From Gymnothorax reevesii (taxonomy: Eukaryota; Chordata; Actinopteri; Anguilliformes; Muraenidae), in assembly GCA_029721435.1 (NCBI GenBank), contig CM056582.1, forward strand, positions 41,932,611-41,996,610: a DNA stretch of 64,000 nucleotides, read 5' to 3'. A model generated the notes under the pieces. The model did no database searches. It had not been told where the DNA came from and saw nothing but the letters and a program-made list of their open reading frames with translations. Made by a program: the position numbers and the translations under genes. This document shows positions 43,245 to 54,639 of the stretch, piece by piece; position 1 is the first letter of the stretch, and each line of letters opens with the position of its first letter.

Positions 43245-44925
43245 GATTCTTCTGGTCATCTTATCTATTAAGGGAAGATGGCACATATTCCTTCATCGTC
43301 AGGTACCATACTTCAGATCTTTGGTGGAAGCAAAAAATAAAATAAAATAGCACTCTATCATATCCTTTGTTCAGTCTGGGTAGTCAGTATGGCAGCAGCC
43401 AGTTTTTGGGAATGATAATTCACCCTGTTGTTAAATACAGTTCGGTCATTTATGTTGTTAAGTCTCAATATGCAATGTCAAAGTTAGGGGAGTTTATGAC
43501 CATAAAATCTGCTTAAATGTCATGTGAGTAAGCTGGGTAATGTTTTTTTTATTATGTTTGAGTGTTTTGTCATTGGTTTTTGCCCCCTTTTTCAGTTAAG
43601 CATCTTCCTTCTTAGACGTCTGTGCATGGCTTCCTGTTCTGCAATATCAGCACAGCTCACATCTATGAAGCAGTACATTACTAACACATCAGCACCTACT
43701 TACTGTATACTGTAGTGCATACACTTCACTGACGGCAACAGACCAGTTTCACCACAGTGCATTATCAGTAACAGCTTGCTACACTTTACTGTACTTCTCA
43801 CTATCAGTATCTTGTTGGTGGCTGTTTGCAAAGCACGTTTTAACTGCAGAATTTGCATTGAATTCCCCAAAGGTGATGTTGCTATTGTGTGTAAATGGCA
43901 GCCATAGGCACCACAGTGTTCTTCATTCAACATTAAACAGACTGTTATGAAGGCCAAATATTGCAATGCGTTCTGACATTTAAGTGGCATTTTCTGTCTT
44001 TTTAATGAGCACGGGAAAAAATGCAAATGTGAAGCTGCATTTCAGCTTATCAAATCAAATGTGTCAGTTGTGATCTTTAGGGAATTTCCATCGGGGGAAT
44101 GGATAAAGAATAACAGAGCAGCTACCGATTGATGTAAAGCATATTTGATGGGCAGCCAGGCTGCAAGTACACACCCAATTTTCACTTGCAGCTTTGTTTG
44201 GAATCTGGTAGGTCAGTTTACAGGTCAACCTGCAGGTCAACCCCGAGAATCTTTTTGCTTAAATCAGGCCGCACCCCCAGGTTACTTTTTCAAATGCTCT
44301 GCATCATCCTATGTTGTATTGATATAAACATAAATGTTTTAAGAGCACTGTCTCATCTTTTGAATGTGTTTCATTTGAACTGTCCAGTTCCCAACCACAG
44401 CCTCCAATTTTTCTGCTGGTGCTTTAACTCCCTGAGGTCTTCCACTGAACTCTACTGAACCGTTAAGTTTGTGCTATGTCTCCTAAATTATTTCTATTCT
44501 GTGGTCTCATGATTCATGTTGATTCATTTGCAGTTGTAACTTTGCTGCTGATTTTGTGCTAGATTATTGACTTTGACGCTCATTAAACATGTCCTGTACT
44601 CCACCAGATCTGCTCCTGTAGTTTAACTCCATCCGCAGTTTTCAGCAATTATCTCACCATTGACAAATGCACCATCACCCACAGAAATTTAATAAATAGA
44701 AAGGGTTTACTGTTTATTTTCTATGTCAGATTACTGCCTGTTCCATTACTGACCCTTTATCTCACATCGCTGAACAGTCAGTTTGATGCATTTGCTTCTA
44801 AACATCTCATGCAGACTCCTCACTCAAACTGACCTCTGGTCCACTCTATGGACATGAATTTGAGCGACCTTCAATGAGGCAGTGTTTACCCAAACCTGTT
44901 TTGATTTAAATTTTACACACACAGA
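43245..44925. other. No recognised feature
   Basis: 1.7 kb without convincing gene, repeat end or tandem structure. Confidence 0.4.
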
Positions 44926-44929
44926 TTCT

Positions 44930-45600
44930 CAACTTTATGGAAATGGGTTTGTAAATATAAATATAAAAGCATCTTGTCCTTTATGTCTACAATACTTGGC
45001 TGTGGTTGAGCAAGTTGTAGAGCTTCAGGTATCACAGAAATCTATGGTTGTGCGTCATTTGCATAAAAATAACATTTTAAGCCAAGCTTCCATATGATCA
45101 TATCAAGGGGAAGTATTTACAGCCAAAAGTGTACTGGTCCTAGCACAGTCCTTGAGTAATACCATATTTCACTACTGAGTACGGTGATAAATCTCCATTT
45201 AATTGAACAAACTAGTGTCTGTCATGCAGGCCATGAAGTCCTGCACCAGGCTGAAAAAGTCTGTCCAATAAAATCTCATGGTCTGCACTATCAAAAGCTG
45301 CACGTTTTTCACTCTGAAGTTGGAAATGAGTCTACTAATTTAGCGTCTTGTTAAGGGGGACAAGGACAGAGGATGACTGAATTAGGTTATTGCAACCTTA
45401 ATTAATGAGTCCAGTTTCAATGCTATGGCAGGACCTGAAGCCTGGCTAAAAAGTTTCATAGAAGAACAAAGATAGTACATCATTTTTCAGATGATCAGGA
45501 TTAAGATTAGGTTTCTTCAGTAAAGGCTTAATCACAGCCACTTTTAGAGGGTCCGGTACCCAGTTACTACAGATGAGTTTATGATTTTGCACTTGACAGT
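44930..45600 (-). pseudogene. L2-clade reverse transcriptase fragment
   Basis: The minus strand, read across stops, gives the L2 blocks in order. 'LKVAVIKPLLKKPNLNPDHL' (about 45550-45490); 'PGFRSCHSIETGLI' (the QSGFR-HSTETAL block, about 45440-45400); 'AAFDSADHEILLDRL' (first catalytic Asp, about 45300-45255); 'GITQGL' (about 45160); and 'FYANDAQP' (a degenerate YADD box, about 45065). The second catalytic Asp pair is mutated and stops are frequent. An old, dead copy. Confidence 0.8.
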
Positions 45601-46934
45601 CAGCTGGTTATTTTATTAGCAAATGATATGTGAATACCATTCCAATAGTAAATGAATAAATAAAAGTGAATAATTTTATCATAAAAATAATACTAATAAA
45701 ATATAATCTCAAGCCAATGTTGACACTTGCAAGTTGTACCCTGAGCTCAGCTGCACTGCCCTACTATGTAAACTTAAATTAGACATGTGTTGAGAAATTA
45801 AAAAATGGGGGAAATCATTCCACTTCAAAAAGCTAATATCATGGATATGATGATTGAAACACTTTCTGGGCACTCACTCAAATTGGAAGACAATAAAAAC
45901 ATTTTGAACAGCCTTTCAAGTCGTACACATCCCCAAAAAGTATGAACGAAAATAGCCCCTTTATGATGACATCATTCGTGGGAGACAGGGACTCAACGGT
46001 CAGGAAGCCGAGTGCATTGATCATTATCTGCCTGTCATAATTTGTTAATTTCTTGGTCACATTTTGTTTTATATTTCTATCAAAAATATTGCAATTAGAT
46101 TTATGCTTGTCAAAGAGTATGTTATTGTTGATGAGGTGAGCACACATCCCTGTAGTATCTTATTTTCAATTTTTTTGTACGAGATCAGCAAAAGTGTAAA
46201 ACTTTTCTTGACAAAGTTCTAGGTCAGAAAAGTCTGTCTTGCTTTACCTCATGGAAACTAAGAAGTCCTTTGAACTATAATTTTGTTGTAGTTTACTTAA
46301 TTACCAACGTTTATCCGAAATTTCAGGTACATCGGACGATTCCCAGAGTACTTAATTCGAATCCCGAACTTAGAAGTAGAAACTGGTGGGCAGCTATTTT
46401 GCACAAGGGATTTAGGCTGGCTAACTGCTCAAAATATAGCTACGTATATTCAGTGCCCAAGTCAACCAAGTGTTTAAGAAATTCTGAGATTTTTAGAGAT
46501 TTTGACGTCTTGCTTGCAATGTAAAATTCACATACAATAGCCTTTGTCACAATATGTCCCACGAGTGACATCACAGGTCTTGGTCCAATTCTCAGAGCTG
46601 CTGAAGGACGATGTTGGGGGTTGCTAAAAGCCCATTTTACATCCATGATTTCTCAATTCCACCGTCATCTCTGAGTGGAAAGTGTTGATAGTTTGAAAGA
46701 GTACTGCATGCCCTTTCGGATGATACCAAATATATATATTTTTACTAACTTCTAAATCAATAGATTTGTTTGGGGACTTTTGGCCTTCGGTCTCCTTTCC
46801 AGAGATGCCTTAGGCGTGAGTTTCTCCTCTTAGTGGCATTCACGTTTCTGTGCTGTCATCGCAATTATTCAATCAAAGCGCACTGAAGAAATTCACTCGT
46901 GGAATTTAAGTCATTGTGCATCAAGTTAATCAGT
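45601..46934. other. No recognised feature
   Basis: No gene or repeat ends identified. Short frames at 46270-46650 lack domains. Confidence 0.4.
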
Positions 46935-47270
46935 TTCACGTGCATTAAGGTGGATTTCCCGACTAATTGCACGGAAATCGATTATGATTCGGGAATTCTC
47001 AGGCTTGTCTTCACTGGCGGATTAAAAGCAATGGAATTGCATAAAAAGGTTTCAAATCATCTTATTTCATTAAAACAAATTAAAAAATTATGTAACACAT
47101 GCATTGTTTCCAACCCCTGAGTAAAGAGAACCACGGGAAGTCCGGTGTCATAATCGCTTTTCATGTTACTTGTGATGAGGTGCACCTTTACCCAAGTGAA
47201 ATGGGAAGGATTTAAATTCCACATACGAATCTCATTGAGCATTCAATGAATAATTGTGGGCTACGGTGAA
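46935..47270 (+). repeat. Dispersed repeat, copy B
   Basis: Same unidentified family as 15012-15290, in the opposite orientation. The start 'GTGCATTAAGGTGGATTTCC' matches 'GTGCATTACGGTGAATTTCC' in the reverse of copy A, and homology runs to about 47230. No protein is visible in this copy. Confidence 0.7.
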
Positions 47271-47473
47271 TTAGCCTAAAAAATTCATAAGACCTACGCC
47301 AAATGCGTGAGACTTGGCATCTCTGCCTTTCTAGCATGCAATGCGTGTTCAGCTGGATTCAGGTCCAGTGATTGAATCAGCCACCATTATAACAGAACCA
47401 TTATAACAGAAAATTCATGGTGTGCCATGAATTATGGTTCTCACTGAAAACGGGTGCTCATTGGCTTGGAGCC

Positions 47474-47551
47474 AAAAAAAAAAAAAAAAATAATAATAAT
47501 TATTATTATTATTATTATTATTATTAAAAGTAATAATAATAATAATAATCA
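47474..47551. repeat. Poly-A and (TAA/ATT)n microsatellite
   Basis: A run of about 18 A is followed by TAA units, ATT units, and TAA units again after TTAAAAG. The ATT and TAA halves can fold on each other. Confidence 0.95.
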
Positions 47552-48180
47552 TGTCTAATTGTGGCTTGTGCTGATATATATTTGCATGACTGTGAGGAAA
47601 GTTGCAAAGCCATTTGCTATACTGAGCATTCACTAGCTTGTTAAGAGATTCATTTGATCTAATCATCACTCCGCATTCACCTCTGAATGCGCATTTTGTA
47701 AAACTGAGCTGAGGATCAGTTGGGCCCATTAACTGAGGATGCCCACGCGCGCTAACTTATATGTGGGATGATCAAAAGTATTTCAGATGATCAGAGCACT
47801 GGTGAGCCATACTTCCTGCTGTCTGCTTCGGTCAAAGCTGCAAGCGTATTTGCAGCCATATAATACTATGCATGTGTGGTTTCTCAGAATGAACCATGGC
47901 TATTATTCCCATCAGATAACAAGGAATGAACAACAGTAGTCTGGGGGGAATAATGCTGAGCAGTAGTGTCTTAATAGTGATAGTGAACCCTTTAAAAGTA
48001 ACAATTGTGTCTTTCCTGAGTTTCATACAATACCTTCCTGAGCTTGGCGGATTAATTTATACATGAGATATACAGAATTTAGTATACAAGAAGCAACGGC
48101 AATCTCTGCTGCTTTAGCTGTGCTGCTAAGCTGATGGATTTCAGCATTAAATAGCTCTTCATGTTTTGTTTTGCCAATGT
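47552..48180. other. No recognised feature
   Basis: No gene or repeat ends found. Confidence 0.4.
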
Positions 48181-48184
48181 CTAG

Positions 48185-49112
48185 TAATCTCTCTAGTAAT
48201 GTGGTTTTTTTATTTCAGTAGTTCCTGTCTGCTCTGTCAGTCTGACTCCACCTCTCCCAGTCCATGTTCCATTGCATGTTTTGTCCTCTCTTAGTATCGT
48301 GTTTCATCACCGCATTTGGGAATGGCATTTGGTATTTCCTCACTTCCTTCGCAGTGCATATTCAGGCCTGCTCTAAGCTTGAGTGATTGATTTATCTTAT
48401 TAGTACTAATTACTAACCCCATTTCTAACAATGCATAGGAGGGTGCTATATTAGATAGGCACTTCCTAACCACTACTAAATTAGTTAGGAACTTAAACCA
48501 GTCAATGCACTAAGTTTGTTATTTCTAGATCTCTGTGCTTTTCTGTTCAAAGTTTCAGTTCCCGACTTTCCCTTAATTTTGTATTGGTACTCCTATGCTG
48601 GACCCGCTCATTACTTTCAATTAGCTCGTCACTGCTCTACTGATTAGTCTTTGCCTGAGTCCGTGTTTCTATTGTGCTTCCCCATGTCTTGTTATTGTGT
48701 GCTTTTCTCTTTGTATGCAGCTCAGGTGTTCCTTGTTCCCATGATCCCACCCCCTTACCGGCATCTGGGAGAGGCTGGAGGAAGGCTGCAGATGGAACCT
48801 TCTGTATCATGTGTTCCACAAGCCTAGTCTTTCACAGTGTTTTCATGAGCCTTTACCTTCCTGTAATCAAATATCTCAGTATTGTTAGAGTTTGCCTAGT
48901 CTTGCCTTCTTAGCTTTGTTTTATTGTTGTTTCAGGAAGTTTTTTTCTCTTAGTTCTTTAGCTCTGTGCAGCGTACATTAGTTTTCTTATCAACACATTA
49001 GGTCTAGTTTTTTTGTTGGCACTCGTGCCTTGTTGTTTGCCCTGTTTGTAAATAAATATTATTGCTGCTTTTCATCTTGCACGTGGCATCTTCTATGCCA
49101 AATCCTAACACA
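48185..49112 (+). repeat. LTR-like interspersed repeat
   Basis: A T/C-rich sequence ends with GTAAATAAATATTATTGCTG and a terminus near CCTAACACA, with the polyadenylation-like AATAAATA about 60 bp before the end. Composition and ending are like the solo LTR at 25407-26354 read on the opposite strand. The 5' boundary and target duplication could not be fixed. Confidence 0.4.
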
Positions 49113-49636
49113 ATATTTCAGGGATGAGTTGGGTCTTGGAATATGTCTGTTTGTACATACGCCCTTGCACAAATTAATTGAAACAGGCTGGAAAAAATGT
49201 ATTAAATAATGGATTTTTTTTCTAATTTCAACTGAAATTTCATTATGAATAATATTGATTTACACACATTATCATCCGGTAAAGGGAAATCTGAGGTTTT
49301 CTTCTTAATACATTACCCATGTTAAAAAGTAGTTGCTTATAATATGAAAAGAATGCAAAATAAGGTTCTATCCTCCAATTGTTGTGTGCCTGCTGATGTT
49401 GACACTGGTAGCTTACCTGAGGCCTGCACTACGAACGGAGTTCAACCTACCCATAAGTAACCCAGGGTTCCAGCGGGAAACCGGGGTTGACGAAACCTGG
49501 TTATCTAGTTTGCGGATAATCGGTGCTAGGACGCTGATTATGAAGTCGATTTGCTGAACCTGTGTCAACCTAATCAGAGTTACTGCGCGTTCACATAAAA
49601 GGGGGCGGAAACCAGAGTCAAACATCACTTTTGACG

Positions 49637-52461
49637 ATGACACGGGCACCTTATTTCTCGGACGAGGAATGCGCGATAATTATGCGGAGTTATGAAGAGT
49701 TTAAATCCACCCTCACCGCAAAATCCAACACCGCTTCAGCGAGTAGAGCGCGACTGGTCTGTTGGCAGCGGATTACAGATCGTGTGAATGCGTAAGTATG
49801 CCAGTTTTACTTATGTCCGTGAAAAGAAATAAAGCCTGCTGTCGGGACAATGAAAATAAGATTTGGGGCTCTAATTTCCTGGCGCAGCGCAGGTGGCGTA
49901 GCGGAGCGCAGCCCGCGCAGTGGTAATTTCGTACGGCGCAGCCCGCGTATTGGTAATTTCGTGAGGTGCGCAGCCTTCGGTAGACGAAGGTGCGCCGATA
50001 TGGGTGTGGCGGCGTAGTAGGGGGAGGTGTCACATATTCATCAAGACGCAGTGACAATTTCGTAGAAAAAGTCTCCGCTGGAGTTGCGCAGAAAACTCGC
50101 CAGCTCCAACCTAGTTTAATTTCCGTGCAGTGGTAATTTGGCTGACCGGCGCAGAGTGCGCACACGTCACCGAAATCTCACCGGCAGGTTAACAGAATGT
50201 CAGGCACATTGCAATGCCAGAAATAATTACAGGAAGCACCATTTAATGAAACTATCTGAATAAGGATATAAATTATAGTATCTACATCGATTCTCCTGAT
50301 TGGCACGCGTAATGGAAACTCGACCTGGCTTAATCAATGCAGCTGAATCGATGGTGCAAATTAACAACTTCACATCTCTCTCAGCCAACCAAAAACTGCC
50401 TTGGCATCAGGTAGTGCGTATATATCCGGCTTCTCTCAACCAAAAAAAAAAAATTCAACACAAATGAAAAAAAGAGAGACGCTTGCCGAAGAAATGTAAG
50501 TCATATTCGGTGTCTTAAGGATTTACCTGTTTTATGTGTTTGCGTATATAATTTCATTTTTTTATTTAGTTATTTTTTATTTTAATGCTCAACGTAATCT
50601 ACAGATGGAGTATATTATTGCTAGGAGAAGGAGGAGGAGAAGGAGATACGGGGACAGAGTTTACCATCAGAGGTTTTCCTATTTTGGCCTGACAGAGCAG
50701 GAATGCAGGTGGAACACATGAATAATGTCTGGAATAGCCTACCGCCGTGTGTAATGTATTTATCACTTAATTGTGTACTCCTATCCATGACACAGGAACA
50801 GATTACATCTGTCCCGAGAGGTGGTCCACGTGGTGACGCGCATCGTGGCCGCTGATGCGCACCGCGGTGGTCCCTGCGCTCTCCCAGTCGCTGTGAAAGT
50901 GACAGCAGCTCTGACTTTCTTTGCCACTGGGTCTTTCCAGCACACCGTGGCCTCGGTGGTGGGGATCAGTCAGACCGCTGTCAGTTCAGCTATACATGCA
51001 GTGTCTTCCAGTCTAGTCCGACATGCAAATGAGCACATCATTTTTCCATTAACACCTGAGAGCCAGCTGGAAACGAAGCGATGTTTCTTGTTGAAATGTG
51101 GATTCCCCGGGGTACTGGGTGCCATCGACTGCACACATGTCCAGTTGCGCGCACCAGATACCCAAGCCATCACCTATGTGAATCGTAAGGGAGTACACTC
51201 CATTAATATCCAGGTGATTTGTGACTCGAATTGCCTGGTGACACACGTGTATGCCAACTTCCCTGGATCTGCACATGATTCGTTCATCCTGGCGAATTCT
51301 GCCATTCCTACAGTCTTTCAGGGGGATCCCCCTCTGGATGGGTGGCTGCTAGGTGACAATGGCTATCCACTTAAATCGTGGTTGATGACGCCATACATTA
51401 CACCCACAACAAGAAGACAACGTGATTTTAACCGTGTTTTCAGTAGTGCTAGGTCAGTCATCGAACGTACTTTTGGTCTACTCAAAATGCGTTTCAGATG
51501 TCTGGACCGTTCGGGTGGTTCATTAACATATAGCCCTCGGAGTGTCAGTGCATTCTCCGTGGCATGTTGCGTGCTACACAACATAGCTGTACGCCATGGA
51601 TGTCACTTTGACCTCACGCAGGAGACATTACAGGACTTGAGACAGAGAGAGGCCGAACTGCATGTGCCGTATCAGCAGGGAGAACAGCAGTGCGCACGGG
51701 AGAGGAGAGACCAGCTTGCTGAACAGCTCTGTCCTTAAATGTATTTCCATTTATCCATTTCGTTGGCCACTATTTACTCAATCACATTAAAGATGCATAA
51801 AATCACGAATGAGACAAATGATTGTGTGAACAATTTTTTTTTTATTGTCTTCTCCTTCCTCTTCCTCCTGGTGCGCGGGGACGTTCTGCACTCCTCCTTG
51901 GATGGGAGAGACCTCCTCCCCGAGTGCGCGCTCCTAACCTGGGAGGGGCGGGGCGTGCGGATGTCCCCAGAGTGGTGACGAGGCGTTCAGCGGCATGCGC
52001 CAGCCTTTCTAGGCTGGCGGCGATGCCACCGAGCCGGGAATTTATGGCTCCCAGTTCCCTCTCCAGCATTGCAAAGCCCCCCTGTTGGATGTCCAGGAAG
52101 GGCTGATCCTCGTCCTCCACCGTGGCACGTCTCCGCTCTCGTCCAGCTGTATGGTGCTGTCTCCCTCCGGCCGTTATCGCCTCTGTCCCCGGATCGCCAT
52201 CCTCCTCCTCCTCCTCCTTCTCTTCCTCTTGCTGCTGCTGGGTTACCAGTGGATCTAATAAAATTAAATGCAGAAGCTGGGTATTGTTGTAAATAAACTG
52301 TTTATCAAACGTATACAGATCTTTGATTTTGTGTAATCCGGACTTGCTTGCCAAAATGATCATTATTCAATTCGGTAAGACGTTCATTTCACATGCAAAC
52401 ACTAGTGACAAGGGTCAGACCGCGTGAGTAGAGAGCATATTTGGCATCTCTCATCTCGGAA

Positions 52462-52509
<48 letters not shown>

Positions 52510-54589
52510 CGAAAAAGAGACGCGTTGCAATGCGTCCTTTACGCACAGGTGCTTCTGATTTCATCCCCGTCACGCATGGTATTTGTTTATGATATGATCT
52601 GTGCACACTACTTACCTTTATTACACAGGGTTTAAATATTGGTTACAATATGAGTGCCTTTCTTCGTGACCAAATATGTTTCCGTACCCGTAATGCCAAC
52701 CTCAATCCCACCAAAGCCCTCAACACTGACGGCTGAGAGGGTGGAGGACGCAACGTCCTCCGCCGAGCTCATGGCCACGCTGGTGGAGGGGCCGCCTCCG
52801 GTGACCATTGTCTGCCTCCGGTGCAGCGATAGCTTTTGTTTGGCCCGTCTTCTTACATCATTGAACCTTTTTTTGCACTGGGCAGCGGTTCTCAGTATTT
52901 CAGGACAAACCTGATTAACAATGTTAGAAATTTCTTCCCAGGCTGCTTTTGCATCATCAGCCCGTGGAGGTCTGCTCGCGCAACCATATATACGACCACT
53001 ACAAGCTTGAACCTCCCGGACCAGAACATCAGTTTCCTCCTGGCTGAAATTTGGCCGTCTGGGGTGGTTGCCGTGTCCTCGCTCATCCATGTCGAGCGAT
53101 GTTTGCACTGCGCCTCGCTCACAGCGCTTTTAAAGGTAAGGAGAGGAGCTCATTTGATTCGTGAAGATTTGACTCGGCTGTGTATACCCAAACACGCCTT
53201 CTTTACTACTTGCGCAGATAGGCGGGACAGAGGCGGGACGGAGGAGTACTTGCGCCAGGCTACGCCGGGCACGAAATTGCCACATACGCCTGGACACACC
53301 CTGTTGGCGCGGCGCACCCCCCATGCGCCGCGCCTACGCATGGTTTACGAAATTAGAGCCCTTGGTACGTTAACTGTAAGAAATAATTTATCGTACGTAC
53401 ATCACCACATGAAGCAGGATGATTGTATGTTTAGTCCCCTTGACTGTATGATTCTATGTATGTCCTTTGAACATTTTCAGAGGCAACAGCAGCAGAAAAC
53501 GCACCTGGCAACAGGTCAAAATGAAATATAAGAACATCATCCAAAATGGTAAGTGTGTGTGTGCTGGGGATGGGGGGAGAGAAGAGAGTGAGAGAATGAA
53601 AATATGCTTTTGTCTTTCTCACAGCCAACAAGAAGAAAGTTGCAGTGAGGGGCACAGGAGGAGGAAGGGCACCAGAGTCCTTCACTGTGGCTGAAGAGTT
53701 GGCCCTAGCCAACAACAGTGGCAGGCCAATTTTGGAGGGGGTGGAGTGGGTGCAGTCCACCCCTGGTGGAGTGGAAATGTCCACCCTCTATGTGCGGGGT
53801 AATATATGGCATTGAGGTTTCATGTTAAAAGGACTTGTGTTTTTATTCAAAACAGTGACATGTCATGTGTTGTGTTTTTAAGCAGTTGAGGATGGACACA
53901 TGGCGACCACTACTCCACCACAGCCTATGAACAGTGAAACCCAGGCCCAGGTAATTAAAACTCCTAACATTGCATGACCTCTAAATTATGCCGCCCATAA
54001 AGTATGTAGGTGCAGCCTGTAATTATTTGTCTTTTCAGGATGGACATGATGACACCCTAACTGCCATCTCTGACGCCCCCATGCAGGTTAAAACACTTTA
54101 CCACTGCTACTGTAGGCTGTGTGAATATTTTAGGAATAGTGACCCTTACTCTTAAGTAGCGTGTCTGAATCAAGTAAGTTGTGTGATTAATGCTATGAAT
54201 CTGTGTACTTCTTTTAAAGGAGGGCTTGGAACCGCACCTGTTCCCTCCTGACGCCTCCCTGCCAGGGACCTCGCAAACCCATAAAGTACAGTTTCTTCCT
54301 CCTTGGTTGATAACAAGTACCGAATCTTATACATACTAGGCTAATATGTTCATTCTGGGGTGGGGGTTCTGTAGGCCGGAGTGGACAATGTCTGCAGTCT
54401 GTACAAAGGCATGCTGGAATTGGATTGCGAAAAGAAGAGACTGGAGATAAAAAAGCTAAAGCTTGAAATTGAAAAGCTGGAGCACGAGAAAAAGGTATTA
54501 GCCTAGTACATATTATCACTCCATTAATGTGTAGCATTCAGTTTGACTTCATGTTCTCTTTTCAGGCATGGGAGACTGCAAATAAATGA
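49637..54589 (+). CDS. Harbinger Myb-like DNA-binding protein, eight exons, intact
   Basis: Exons inferred from splice sites: 49637-49791, 53481-53548, 53625-53798, 53886-53950, 54039-54086, 54220-54285, 54375-54494 and 54566-54589 (TGA). They sum to 720 nt, an exact 239-codon frame plus stop, with every junction in phase. Exons 1-2 encode the Myb/SANT-like domain ('APYFSDEECAIIMRSYEEF' to 'RTWQQVKMKYKNIIQN'). Exon 3 has 'FTVAEELALANNSGRPILEG', exons 4-6 are Pro/Asp-rich, and exon 7 is a basic coiled coil ('KKRLEIKKLKLEIEKLEHEK'). In Harbinger elements this protein takes the transposase to the nucleus and to the ends. Intron 1 is about 3.7 kb because another Harbinger sits in it. Confidence 0.8.
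50605..51738 (+). CDS. Harbinger transposase (HARBI1-like), intact after splicing
   Basis: Exon 1 is 50605-50708 (ATG just after ATTTACAG; an Arg-rich start and 'FSYFGLTEQECR') and exon 2 is 50796-51738. Joined across a GT..AG intron of 87 bp they give 348 codons and a stop, the normal size for this family. DDE_Tnp_4 motifs are complete: 'VLGAIDCTHVQLRAP' (Asp), 'GDNGYPLKSW' (Asp) and 'IERTFGLLKMRFR' (Glu). 'FFATGSFQHTVASVVGISQ' forms the upstream helix-turn-helix. The C-terminus is Gln/Arg-rich. No stop or frameshift was seen. It cuts and pastes the element and needs its Myb-like partner. Confidence 0.9.
51842..53108 (-). pseudogene. Inner Harbinger Myb-like gene, two exons with one in-frame stop
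   Basis: Exon 1 starts at 53108 and encodes a Myb/SANT-like domain: 'RRPNFSQEETDVLVREVQAC', 'AAWEEISNIVNQVCP' and 'RTAAQCKKRFNDVRRRAKQK'. A strong donor (AAAG|GTAAGT) lies at 52615, and exon 2 (52254-51842) joins it in phase. It encodes a Glu-rich tract, then 'FLDIQQGGFAMLERELGAIN' and a coiled coil ending basic. The only break is TAA at 52634-52632, shortly before the donor. The protein may end there (158 aa, DNA-binding part only), or the copy is inactivated by a single change. It is convergent with the transposase gene, which ends 103 bp away. Confidence 0.7.
52464..52508. repeat. (TA)n microsatellite
   Basis: About twenty TA units lie in the intron of the inner Myb-like gene. Confidence 0.95.
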
Positions 54590-54639
54590 ATATTGCTGAA
54601 ATAATTGCAACATTTCATTCTTGTGTCTTATTTATTTCA

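Larger units (their letters stand above)
49866..53361 (+). mobile_element. Inner PIF/Harbinger element, TTG duplication
   Basis: Ends GGGCTCTAATTTC (49866) and GAAATTAGAGCCC (to 53361) are exact 13-bp inverted repeats flanked by TTG on both sides (49863-49865 and 53362-53364). The element is 3496 bp and carries a plus-strand transposase and a convergent minus-strand Myb-like gene. Subterminal GCAGTGGTAATTT-type words repeat near the left end. It interrupts intron 1 of the outer element's Myb-like gene. A shortened relative lies at 40908-43241. Confidence 0.95.

Noticed and set aside
51822..52296. Plus-strand Pro/Arg-rich frames
   Set aside because: They lie opposite exon 2 of the inner Myb-like gene, and their composition is explained by the Glu-rich and coiled-coil coding on the minus strand.
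52836..53531. 231-codon plus-strand open frame
   Set aside because: Antisense to the inner Myb-like gene and running across the transposon end and the outer element's exon 2; no domain.
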